From NCBI GenBank assembly GCA_028752905.1, contig JAQNBH010000003.1, positions 3,652,204 to 3,716,203 of the forward strand: a DNA stretch of 64,000 nucleotides, given 5' to 3'. The position numbers and the translations under genes are program-made. This stretch comes from Cladorhizidae sp. MBARI D1340-BT2 (lineage: Eukaryota > Porifera > Demospongiae > Poecilosclerida > Cladorhizidae). How positions within the stretch are numbered: position 1 is the stretch's first letter; each line of letters begins with the position of its first letter. The notes beneath the pieces are model-generated. The model did no database searches. It was given only the letters and a program-made list of their open reading frames with translations, and was not told the DNA's origin. This document shows, piece by piece, positions 30,701-38,600 of the stretch.

Positions 30701-33577
30701 AAAGCTCTCATCCAATGTTTAGCTAGTAGTCGGTCATTATGTGTTAGGCATGAGAGAAGAGGTTCTTTCTTAATTAACAAAAGTTAAAAATAGCTCTCAA
30801 TTATTTCCGCCGGTTATTAGCACTTAAACTCCTTGCATCCGCGGGACAGCTTTGGCCACACCTCACTCGGTTTGTAGCGCATGCGCATACAGTCCTCCTA
30901 ACATTTCTGAGGTATATTATTGGGTGGGTGGCACAGCACTTTGCACCCACATAGTAAACCCTCCCCGCTCAAGCTGCTCATTTATGCTTAACCTGCTCGT
31001 TGCTGACGACCTTGGCAGTTTCTCCCAAGTGCTCCTGGAACCTCTGGCACATGTGAAGGAGGGGCTGGTACTCAATGCCATCTGGAAACAAAGGGAAGAG
31101 TTGGCAGGATATGGGATGGGCTTCATAACATGACCACATGGCTAGAAAGATATTTACAGATACACTGTTCATCACAGTGTGCGTAGGAGTATTGTTGAGT
31201 GGTTTAATCTTTGTGGGTTTCAAGATCACAATCCAACTTGTGACCAGATGGGGAACCGACAGAATATGACCACACCTACTTGAACTGGCTAGGAAAATAC
31301 TTGCAAACAGACTATTCAAGACAAAGTGTCCCATCAATGTGGTCTACCATTATTCTAAAAGGTCAAGTGTCCCATCAATGTGGTCCACCATTATTCTAAA
31401 AGGTCAAGTGTCCCATCAATGTGGTCCACCATTATTCTAAAAGGTCAAGTGTCCATAATGCGGTCTACCATTATTCTAAAAGGCCAAGTGTCCATAATGT
31501 GGTCCACCATTATTCTAAAAGGTCAAGTGTCCATAATGTGGTCCACCAGGTCAAGTGTCCATAATGGTGGACATTATTCTAAAAGGCCAAGTGTCCATAA
31601 TGTGGTCTACATCGAGAAATTCACAGTTTTTTAACGGGACATCTGTGAATTCTAAAATATCCCTCTAGACGGATAAAGATTATATAGCCAGCCAGAGACT
31701 GCATTATACACACCATCTATCTTCTCCTGAGGAGGGACGGAGTCCAAGGAAGATTTCAAAATAGGCCAAAACTGGCGAGAAGGAAGGTTGAGGAGATGGG
31801 GGAGGAAGGGGGAGAGGAGGAGGGAGAGAGATGGGAGGAGTAAGGTGGGGGGGAGGGTGAGAAGAGAGAGGAGGGAGGAGGAAGGTTGGGGAGAGAGGTG
31901 GGAAGAGGGGTGGGGTGGGGGGGGATGACATACGAGGGTACTAGTTGCGCTTCTAAGAGAGATTTTAAAATTGTGTTCACCCTGTGAATTTCATCTAGTT
32001 TCTGCAGCTCCACAGGTTTGTTGGCATGGCAACTAGCCTCAGGGCTCAGATGCACCACGGTGACGCCTTGCTATACATAGAGAGAGGGAGAGAGCAATGA
32101 AAACCTGTTATTGCAACATCACTGAGTCTCTAAACATCCCAGACAGAAAACCACAAAAGCTGGTGACTCAAGCATATTTCACCCACTTTTTGTTAAGCAC
32201 CTACTCTACTGCTGACTCTAGCCTACAGTAGCCACTGGCATATGGCGAGTCTCTTAAAGCTTAAAGCCTGGTCCACAATATGTCGCTTGATGTTGCGTTG
32301 CATGGTATCCCATAGCTACTGCCCCTAAGCCTGGTCCACAATATGTCGCTTGATGCTGCGTTGCATGGTATCTTATAGCTACTGTCCCTAAGCCTGGTCC
32401 ACAATATGCTGCATGATGCTGCATTGCATGGTATCCCATAGCTCCTGTCCCAGGTCATTTTCTATTGGTCGTTTCTCGTTCACAATTCAGCGACTGCTAG
32501 CGTTGTTGGTAACTTTGAACCCCATAGTAGACCACAGACATTAATAACATAGTGCCTACCATCCACACTTCATGGGGTTTGGACAGTTCTGATGGAGAAG
32601 ATTCGGGTTAATCCTGCTCCACCAAACCATCAAAATATCATTGGCAACATCCTTCCAAGCATTCTCCTTTGTCTTTATGTTTCTATAAAGACCTTGAAGA
32701 TATCTCTCAAAGACACCTAACCACTTCTATTAGCTTTTCCTCGTCCATCTCTTCCACGCAACACACCTCCAACCTTGAGTGCACACCAATCACACCCACT
32801 ATCAGCTCATGAGAATGGCAAGAAAGTGTCCAAAACCACGTGATGCCGCTGGAATAGAACTAGAGTTTATTCTAGCGACAATGTGATGCGACACAAAGAA
32901 GGTGTTTCTGACTGTTCACAAAATATGAAAGCATCGCACAGGGCAGGCTAGACCTTCAGTGTTAGTGCCAGAAGAAAGCACTCAGCTAGAGCTCTCTTCA
33001 GATGTGAATTAACTAGGAACTGTGTGGCTAGACCTTCAGTGTTAGTGCCAGAAGAAAGCATCCAGCTAGAACTCTTTTTAGATAATCATTAACCATGACC
33101 ATGTGGCCTTAAAACTGCATTAGGCAAACACCAGAGGAAATACGACATCAAAACTTTGCATGCATGCATGCAAAGTTACACGCCCTCTCTCTGTAGGGAC
33201 GGGGGATCTGCCAATGAGGTCACAAAAGCTGATAACTGGACGATTCCTCGCGTGCCATGGATACAACAACAAAAAACCTTGCACTACATCATCATATGAC
33301 GTCATCAATCAAGATTGTAGATGGCATTGCTCAAACCACTGCCCCCCTGGTTCTAACCCTATCCACTGGAGCACTGCCCCCCCTGGTTATAACCCTATCC
33401 ACTGGAGCACTGCCCCCCCTGGTTCTAACCCTATCCACTGGAGCACTGCCCCCCTGGTTCTAACCCTATCCACTGGAGCACTGCCCCTCTGGTTCTAACC
33501 ATATCCACTGGAGATGCAGTTACCTCTCCCTTGAAATGGAGGACTTGGTGTACGGAATGTTTGGGCGGCTCTGTCAT
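24511..33577 (-). CDS. BORCS5: BORC complex subunit 5 (BORCS5, myrlysin/LOH12CR1) gene, six exons
   Basis: BORCS5 is a subunit of BORC, the complex on the lysosome surface that recruits Arl8 and kinesin to move lysosomes outward. Model on the minus strand: 33577-33524, 32070-31942, 31726-31714, 31081-30993, 25265-25154, 24782-24511. The six exons total 669 nt, 222 aa plus stop, and every junction agrees in phase; human BORCS5 is about 196 aa. From memory of the family, three blocks match in order. They are KLDEIHRVNTILKSLLEAQ (exon 2), YQPLLHMCQRFQEHL through RALASRLRDVEMFSAG (exons 4-5), and RIMEYISTSLAHCIPIVQF with LPHDQRLEVF (exon 6). The 5.7-kb intron 4 and the others are filled with minisatellites. 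The first exon is the least certain part. Confidence 0.8.
25154..25265 (-). CDS. BORCS5: BORCS5 exon 5
   Basis: Bounded by TTTGTGTTCCCCCAG and AAGAGAG/GTGGGC, 112 nt, entering at phase 0 and leaving at phase 1. It encodes RALASRLRDVEMFSAGVTQQ and the following helix LRRNERMDM, matching the coiled-coil middle of the family. Confidence 0.8.
25280..25475. repeat. ACAT/ATAC microsatellite
   Basis: Acatacat and tatacaca words fill this part of BORCS5 intron 4. Minus-strand frames rich in YVCMCIYVC come from it and are not genes. Confidence 0.9.
25552..25745. repeat. ~21-bp minisatellite (cagtacacctcccgactatc)
   Basis: About nine copies of cagtacacctcccgactatc with agccc variants. Four more degenerate copies follow at 25930-26035 after an unrelated 185-bp interruption. 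Confidence 0.9.
26036..27779. other. Intronic spacer, nothing coding recognised
   Basis: Part of BORCS5 intron 4. It holds a degenerate pyrimidine-rich repeat at 26575-26760 (tggctc, tttctcctca and catcgc words) and a set of GATGA(C/T)CCTTTACCA motifs in both orientations (26919-26980 and 27467-27505) that could be the ends of a MITE of about 570 bp. No target duplication was found, so this is only a suggestion. Confidence 0.4.
27780..28262. repeat. Degenerate ~32-bp AT-rich minisatellite
   Basis: Words of the form tatatatgtatgaacatgtatagaca and gaacatgtctagacacatcta alternate across the stretch with variable spacing. Confidence 0.8.
28263..28690. repeat. 27-bp minisatellite (ctccttctctgtctctgctgcatct)
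   Basis: About 16 copies of a 27-bp unit on the plus strand. A 27-bp period keeps all frames open, so the Leu/Ser-rich plus frames and the RRRDAAETEKEE-type minus frames are artefacts. Confidence 0.95.
28708..28768 (-). other. Exon-like segment of unknown gene
   Basis: On the minus strand CCAATACAG precedes ATCCTGCCTGAAGAATGG, reading ILPEEWLLRELHSIEQELYK before CTATACAAG/GTGTGG. Acceptor and donor are plausible and the peptide is helix-like. The segment lies in BORCS5 intron 4 but does not match the family, so it may be chance, an alternative exon or a nested gene. Confidence 0.25.
28769..29814. other. Spacer with TATA tracts and a possible SINE fragment
   Basis: AT-rich DNA with TATATA tracts (29200-29310) and a GT/CA tract (29490-29555). 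On the minus strand around 29730-29665 AGTTCGATTGG follows AGCAGTTCGCTTGC. This resembles the B box and preceding arm of a tRNA-derived SINE, but the rest is missing. No gene is supported. Confidence 0.35.
29815..30015. repeat. Minisatellite of aaaataccccctttttatagtaagtaa units
   Basis: Six or seven copies of a 22-34-bp unit, variable because taattaat inserts are present or absent. Confidence 0.85.
30065..30465. repeat. 56-bp minisatellite, about seven copies
   Basis: The unit caagcaacatgtcaggtcac followed by accatggaccagatggtgac recurs nearly perfectly about every 56 bp. Plus-strand frames across it are artefacts. Confidence 0.95.
30592..30692 (-). other. Exon-like segment of unknown gene
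   Basis: On the minus strand, after an ACCAATAG acceptor, the frame reads SLESLRATAARAVLP and DTEEEQDSLANSMVRSLQM. The composition is protein-like, unlike the minisatellites around it. It sits in BORCS5 intron 4 with no counterpart in the family that I can recall. No good donor follows, so it may be chance. Confidence 0.25.
30993..31081 (-). CDS. BORCS5: BORCS5 exon 4
   Basis: Bounded by TTTGTTTCCAG and GAGCAG/GTTAAG, 89 nt. It needs one base from the preceding exon and ends at phase 0. It encodes GIEYQPLLHMCQRFQEHLGE and TAKVVSNEQ, matching the conserved LCLRYQDHL-type block of the family. Confidence 0.85.
31327..31613. repeat. ~40-bp minisatellite in BORCS5 intron 3
   Basis: Six or seven copies of aaaaggtcaagtgtcc followed by ataatgtggtccaccattattct, some missing a few bases. 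Confidence 0.9.
31714..31726 (-). CDS. BORCS5: BORCS5 exon 3, 13-nt microexon
   Basis: Minus strand: the pyrimidine-rich acceptor CCGTCCCTCCTCAG, then GAGAAGATAGATG, then GTGTGT. Entering at phase 0 and leaving at phase 1, it encodes EKID plus one base. This is the only arrangement I found that joins exon 2 (ends phase 0) to exon 4 (needs one base) in frame, and EKID corresponds to an EKLD stretch at that place in the family. Confidence 0.55.
31795..31935. repeat. G-rich purine tract (ggaggagg, gggagagag)
   Basis: Almost all purine on the plus strand, with several GGG runs that could form G-quadruplexes. It lies in BORCS5 intron 2, seven bases from the exon 2 donor. Confidence 0.7.
31942..32070 (-). 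CDS. BORCS5: BORCS5 exon 2
   Basis: Preceded by TCTCTCCCTCTCTCTATGTATAG and followed by CAACTA/GTACCC; 129 nt, phase 0 at both ends. It encodes GVTVVHLSPEASC and LQKLDEIHRVNTILKSLLEA, which fit the VVV-x(n)-KLQEI-x(5)-LLKGLL region of BORCS5. The donor is weak, so the right edge may be a few bases off. Confidence 0.7.
32264..32452. repeat. 63-bp minisatellite, three copies
   Basis: The word aagcctggtccacaatatg recurs at 32264, 32327 and 32390. It lies in BORCS5 intron 1. Confidence 0.95.
32453..32945 (-). other. Spacer with a possible MADF-like fragment
   Basis: On the minus strand between about 32760 and 32580 the pieces MDEEKLIEVV and, in a shifted frame, NIKTKENAWKDVANDIL resemble the start and middle of a MADF DNA-binding domain. 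A frameshift separates them and no more of a protein follows, so it would be a pseudogene fragment. The rest of the stretch shows nothing. Confidence 0.25.
32946..33100. repeat. 83-bp direct repeat, two copies
   Basis: ggctagaccttcagtgttag followed by tgccagaagaaagca occurs at 32946 and about 33027, with the following sequence diverged. Confidence 0.85.
33345..33515. repeat. ~36-bp minisatellite, about five copies
   Basis: The unit ctggttctaaccctatcc followed by actggagcactgcccc is repeated with small length changes, in BORCS5 intron 1 close to exon 1. Confidence 0.95.
33524..33577 (-). CDS. BORCS5: BORCS5 exon 1 (tentative)
   Basis: The minus-strand ATG at 33577 opens MTEPPKHSVHQVLHFKGE and ends at GGAGAG/GTAACT in phase 0, which joins exon 2 in frame. 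I chose it because it is the first upstream ATG-donor pair of the right phase. BORCS5 proteins normally start Met-Gly for N-myristoylation and this one does not, so the true first exon may lie elsewhere. Confidence 0.4.
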
Positions 33578-33612
33578 GGAAACACAATAAATATTTTAGT
33601 GAAGAAGTGAAC

Positions 33613-33643
33613 ATGGAAGAGGACGAGTCTCAAAGAGAACCAT
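33613..33643 (+). CDS. Possible first exon of a divergent gene
   Basis: ATG at 33613 reads MEEDESQREP and reaches CCAT/GTGAGT, a strong donor, after 31 nt. It could join in frame to the coiled-coil exon at 34090-34225. The start lies 35 bp from the BORCS5 start on the other strand. No family is recognised and the stretch is very short. Confidence 0.3.
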
Positions 33644-33649
33644 GTGAGT

Positions 33650-34060
33650 TACTAGAGTGACAGTATCCTAACATAGACGCTTAATTAGGTCGACTAATTT
33701 ACTAGAGTATCTGTAATACAGAGGCTTAGTTAGGTCGATTCATTTACTATAGTATCCTAACATAGAGGCTCAGTTAGGCCGACTCATTTACTAGAGTATC
33801 CTAACATAGAGGCTCAGTTAGGCCGACTCATTTACTAGAGTATCCTAACATAGAGGCTCAGGTAGATCAACTCATTTACTAGAGTATCCTAGCATAGAGG
33901 GTCAGTTAGGTTGACCCATTTACTAGAGTATCCTAACATACAGGCTCAGGTAGGTCAACTCATTTACTAGAGTATCCTAGCATAGAGGGTCAGTTAGGTT
34001 GACCCATTTACTAGAGTATCCTAACATAGAGGCTCAGGCAGGTCAACTCATAGGTTAGAG
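33650..34060. repeat. 44-bp minisatellite, about nine copies
   Basis: The unit ctagagtatcctaacataga followed by ggctcagttaggccgactcattta recurs nearly perfectly. Confidence 0.95.
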
Positions 34061-34089
34061 AGTCCAACAACTTTGCGGTGTTGGCCGAG

Positions 34090-34225
34090 TCTTTGCTGGT
34101 CATAAGGAACGGGAAAGCATCTCCACATGCTCAGAGAGGAAAGAAACTGAAGAAGTGAAGAAAATGGAAAGCAAACTCCAGAGCCGAGACAACTTGATGC
34201 AGCAAGGAGACCTGAGGAACCACGC
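34090..34225 (+). CDS. Possible second exon, coiled-coil protein of unknown function
   Basis: Between GGCCGAG and CACGC/GTAAGG, a 136-nt segment reads KERESISTCSERKETEEVKK and MESKLQSRDNLMQQGDL when joined to the exon at 33613. The heptad-like charge pattern suggests a coiled coil. The acceptor has a poor pyrimidine tract, though the donor is good. If real, downstream exons would lie beyond the Gypsy element, where I could not find them. A resemblance to a Mediator-type helix was considered but is too short to claim. Confidence 0.3.
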
Positions 34226-34261
34226 GTAAGGTACAGAGGGACAGGGTCGAAGGTGTAACAT

Positions 34262-34375
34262 CGTGGTTTTCACGGTTAGAAACCAATCCATATAATGAAG
34301 AGCAGCAGAGCTGGGTGTGGCTTGCACTCTATACTACACAATCCACGAATACTTCCTCCGCAGATCCTTCTATCA
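34262..34375 (-). repeat. Dispersed repeat, SINE-like, copy 1
   Basis: Reads in parallel with 45505-45625 (both end tggttagaa or cggttagaa and start with a agaaggat/gaatcacggagg block on the minus strand). The other copy has a better B-box-like GGTTCAATTCT. Both may be old tRNA-derived SINEs. Confidence 0.35.
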
Positions 34376-34405
34376 GTCACCATCTGCAAATGTTAAACTC
34401 ATGAA

Positions 34406-34581
34406 AATATCCTTCTCTATGCAGCTAAGCAGTGGCCAGAAAGACTGGCAGCACACCTCACTACTCATCCCTCTCTACATAGCTAAGCAGTGGCCAGAAA
34501 GACTGCCAGCACACCTCTTCCTGATCACTACTCATCCCTCTCTATGTAGCTAAGCAGTCACCAGAAAGACTGGCAGCACAC
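34406..34581. repeat. ~67-bp minisatellite, left part
   Basis: Units of tagctaagcagtggccagaa, agactggcagcacacctc and ctactcatccctctctacg. The array is split by the Gypsy element and resumes at 39263. Confidence 0.9.
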
Positions 34582-34803
34582 TGTAGTAACTTGACTTGTT
34601 GTACTGTGTACTTTGAACTATGTATATGATTCATGCATTGACGCATACACAATAGCCATGTCATGTGATTATGAGGCGGGGCGTGGGCCACGCCCGACCA
34701 GTTAGTTAGCCAATCTATCTCATGCTGTTTCTGTGACTATTTCTCTATCCATGCATTTGCTCATCAATACTTTCAATATAGGAAGTTGACCCACGATATT
34801 ACA
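34582..34803 (+). repeat. 5' LTR
   Basis: 222 bp, TG...CA ends, identical by eye to the 3' LTR. Confidence 0.95.
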
Positions 34804-34804
34804 T

Positions 34805-34815
34805 TGGCGACGAGG
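34805..34815 (+). promoter_or_regulatory. Primer binding site for tRNA-Ser
   Basis: TGGCGACGAGG lies one base after the 5' LTR and is the complement of the 3' end of metazoan tRNA-Ser(GCU) including CCA. The gag ATG follows directly at 34816. Confidence 0.8.
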
Positions 34816-35697
34816 ATGGCCGTAGCTCCAATCTTCGGGAAAGTTGGAGAGTATCAGCCAGAGAATGAATTTTTTTTGTCCTACCTTGAGCGAGTACAGC
34901 TGTTTTTCTCAGCCAACGAGGTGCCTGACGCGAAGATGGTTCCCGTTTTCTTAAGTGTGTTAGGAAGCAAGACATACTCGCTGCTGAGAAGTTTAGTGGC
35001 TCCCACTCTTCCACAGGATAAATCTCTTGAAGATTTAGTGACGGTTCTTAAGAAACACTTCGAGCCAAAGCCTCTTGTGATTGCAGAGCGGTTTCATTTT
35101 CACCAACGCTCGCAGAATATGGGTGAGTCTATCTCAGAGTATGTGGCTGAACTCAGGAGGCTTACTGTTCACTGCAATTATGGCACTCATCTTGAGGAGG
35201 CATTACGGGATCGTCTAGTGTGTGGCATCCGGGACTTGCGCACCCAGAAGAAGCTCCTGGTCATTGATGCGCTCTCTCTAGCTAAGGCCATTGAGATTTC
35301 ACATGGGGAGGAGGCTGTGAACAAGAATGCGGAAACCCTAAAAGGAAGAGAAATCACCGTGAACGCTGTCATGACGCCATGTTACCGTTGTGGCAATAAT
35401 TCCCACGAACAGAAAGACTGTCGTTTCCGAAATGCTGAATGTCATAACTGTGGGAAACGGGGTCACATTGCTCCAGTGTGTCGGTCTAAGGGAACGTCTC
35501 GACCACGACGGTCAAATCTACGCGTAGTCAGTTCGGATTCACAACCGTCTCATCAGAGGAAATCACCACCCGTTACACGATATGTTACCGTTGCCGAGGA
35601 CGATCACGATCTGAGAGTTGATTCCCAAGGAACACAGGACACTGAATACCTGCCATTACAGGAGCATCCACACCACCATATCAGGTACCCTTGGTAA
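34816..35697 (+). CDS. gag: Gag polyprotein of the Gypsy element
   Basis: The capsid/nucleocapsid precursor that assembles the cytoplasmic particle and packages the RNA; 293 aa. I start at ATG 34816, the first ATG after the primer site; an upstream TTG-initiated reading would begin inside the LTR. The first ~180 residues are the capsid-like helical region (FFLSYLERVQLFF near the start). Two nucleocapsid zinc knuckles follow: C189-x2-C192-x4-H197-x4-C202 and C209-x2-C212-x4-H217-x4-C222. A basic Arg/Lys-rich stretch comes next. The end overlaps pol, which is in the -1 frame. Confidence 0.95.
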   Translation: MAVAPIFGKVGEYQPENEFFLSYLERVQLFFSANEVPDAKMVPVFLSVLGSKTYSLLRSLVAPTLPQDKSLEDLVTVLKKHFEPKPLVIAERFHFHQRSQNMGESISEYVAELRRLTVHCNYGTHLEEALRDRLVCGIRDLRTQKKLLVIDALSLAKAIEISHGEEAVNKNAETLKGREITVNAVMTPCYRCGNNSHEQKDCRFRNAECHNCGKRGHIAPVCRSKGTSRPRRSNLRVVSSDSQPSHQRKSPPVTRYVTVAEDDHDLRVDSQGTQDTEYLPLQEHPHHHIRYPW

Positions 35698-38600
35698 TTA
35701 ATGATGTAGTGCATAATATGGAATTAGATACGGGAGCCTCAGTCACTCTCATGTCTGAGGCAGAGTGCCATAAGTTATTCCCTGGGGCTACCCTGAGAGC
35801 CTCGTCAATTCTACTGAAGACTTACTCAGGAGAGCGTTTACCTGTAGTTGGGGAAATGGATGTGAGGGTGCAGCAGCAGGTTCAGGAATTGGTTTTGACT
35901 GTAGTGGCAGGAGATGGACCAAGCCTATTAGGCAGGAACTGGCTCAGGCATTTTCAACTGAATTGGCGTGAAATTCGGGCTGTATATAGTCACCCTAGTG
36001 GAAGTTTGGAATACCTGTTGGATAAGTATGGTGACATATTTTCAGATGAGTTGGGAACAATAAAGTTGTTCAAGGCTAAGTTACATATTAAGCCTAATGA
36101 ACGGCCCCGATTTTTCAAATTCCGTACTGTTCCCTATGCTCTTAGGAGTACCATAGAAGCCGAGCTAGACCGCCTTGAACGTGAAGGAATTCTGGAGAAG
36201 GTGACTCATAGCGAGTGGGCTACTCCCGTGGTGGCCGTGCCAAAGCCAGGTGTGCGTGCACATGCAAATGATCCCACTCACATTTTGAATGGGAGGCTGA
36301 CATGTGATAAATATGGACATGCTCACACTGTTGTTTCACATACGGGTGTGTATTCGGACGGACGAGTCCGTATATGTGGAGATTTCAAGGTCACCGTTAA
36401 CCAGGCTCTCAATGTGGACCAGTACCCTCTTCCAACTGTACAGGACCTTTTTGCGACTTTGGCGGGTGGAAAGAAGTTCACAAAGTTGGATCTATCACAA
36501 GCCTACCTGCAATTGGAACTCCACCCCGAATCACAGAAGTATTGCACGCTGAACACACATCGGGGTCTCTATCAGTTCACACGTCTTCCTTTTGGCATAG
36601 CATCTGCTCCAGCAATGTTTCAAAAGATAATGGACACCATACTACAGGGAATTCCTGGAGCCTCGTGTTATGTGGATGATATCCTCGTAACTGGAACCAC
36701 AGAGGAAGAACATCTCCAGAGGTTGGAAAATGTCCTCCGTCAGTTACAAAGCCATGGCATCCGGATGAAGAGGGACAAATGCTACTTCTTCCAGGATGCA
36801 GTTGAATATTTGGGGCACCGAGTCGATGCCGAAGGAATAAGGGCCTTACCGGCAAAGATAGAGGCGATTGAAAAGGCTCCCCTGCCACAGAATGTGCAGC
36901 AGCTGCGGTCATTTCTAGGTCTGTTGAGCTATTACTGTAAGTTCTTGCCGAACTTGGCCACAATTCTCCAACCTCTAAATGATCTTCTTCAGAAGGGAAA
37001 GAAATGGGTTTGGTCGGCCAAGTGCTCACAGGCCGTAGCGACAGCGAAACAGCTGTTGACTTCATCAAATCTTCTCATCCATTATGACTCCATGTTGCCA
37101 CTTCGACTAGCTGCAGACGCTTCTCAGTACGGATTGGGAGCCGTTATCTCACATGTGCTATCTGACGGATCCGAGCGACCGATTGCTTTTGCCTCACGAT
37201 CACTATCCAAGAGTGAGAGAAATTACGCGCAGATTGACAAGGAAGCCCTCGCACTGATCTATGGCGTCCGTAAATTCCATGCTTACTTATATGGCAGGAA
37301 GTTTACTTTGATTACTGACCATAAGCCTCTCACAACCATTCTAGGGCCCAAGAAGGGTGTGCCAGCCGTTGCGGCTGCCCGGTTGCAGAGGTGGGCCATA
37401 CTCTTAGGAGCCTATAACTATGACATTGTCTTCAGATCTACGAAGGAACATGGGAATGCTGATGCTCTCTCACGCTTGCCACTGCCGGAAGGTGAATTGG
37501 AGCACCCCTCGGAGACTACGCTGTGTAACATACGTCAGATAGAGATGCTGCCACTGACCTCTCAGGAGATAAGGAGGGCCACTCAGCGAGATCCTGTTCT
37601 AAGCAAGGTGCTTTCCTACAGTCTCAGGGGTTGGCCAGGTCGTGTACCCAAGGATCTACAGCTCTACCACAGAAAGATGGCAGAACTCTCTGTGGAAGAT
37701 GGCTGTTTGTTGTGGGGAGGACGTGTGGTAATTCCTATCAGTCTGAAGCAGATGGTCCTGACTGAGCTACACAGAGAGCACATGGGGGTATCACGCATGA
37801 AGGCATTGGCTCGTAGTCATGTTTGGTGGCAGGGACTCGACAAGGATTTAGAGTTAATGGGAAGGTCTTGCCGTGCTTGTCTAGCAGTGAAGCAGTCACC
37901 TGCAACCGCACCGTTGCATCCCTGGATCTGGCCTGACCGTCCCTGGCAGAGGATTCATGTTGACTTTGCAGGACCGTTCCTCGACAAGTCCTTCTTCATT
38001 GTGGTGGATGCTCACTCTAAATGGGCTGAAGTAGTCGAGATGTCACAAACCACCACTGCTCGAACCATTACAGCCCTGAGGCACATGTTTGCCATGCACG
38101 GGATACCTGAACAGATCGTGTCTGACAACGGCCCGCAATTCATCTCAGCTGATTTTGAGGAGTTCGCTAGGACAAATGGAATCAAACATTCACGGTCCTC
38201 ACCTTATCATCCAGCCTCTAATGGTGAGGCAGAGAGATTTGTAAGGACCTTCAAGGAGGCCATGAAGACTGGAAAAGGGGATGGCCTTACCCTAGCCCAT
38301 CGGTTGGATAACTTCCTTCTCACATATCGCACCACTCCACACACGACTACCGGCGTTCCACCATGTGAATTACTGATGAAGCGGATCTTACGTACCAGAT
38401 GGGACCTCCTGAGGCCAGATGTGGAGCGACGAGTCCGTTGGCGTCAATCCCGGCAAAAAGAGGGGCATGATCAACATGCCCGGTTGAGACCGTTCTCCAT
38501 TGGTCAGTCTGTCATGGCTAAGAATTTTCGTGCTGGGACAGCTTGGATACCAGGAGTTATTGTGCAACAGCTGGGACCTCTGACCTATGTAATTGATGTC

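Noticed and set aside
34090..34225. Assignment of the coiled-coil exon to a Mediator subunit
   Set aside because: Only about 13 residues look similar, which is too little for a helical segment.
34786..34815. Gag start at the upstream TTG
   Set aside because: It lies within the 5' LTR and primer site; the ATG at 34816 is the natural start.
36577..37068. 163-aa reverse frame inside the RT
   Set aside because: Antisense shadow of the conserved pol frame.
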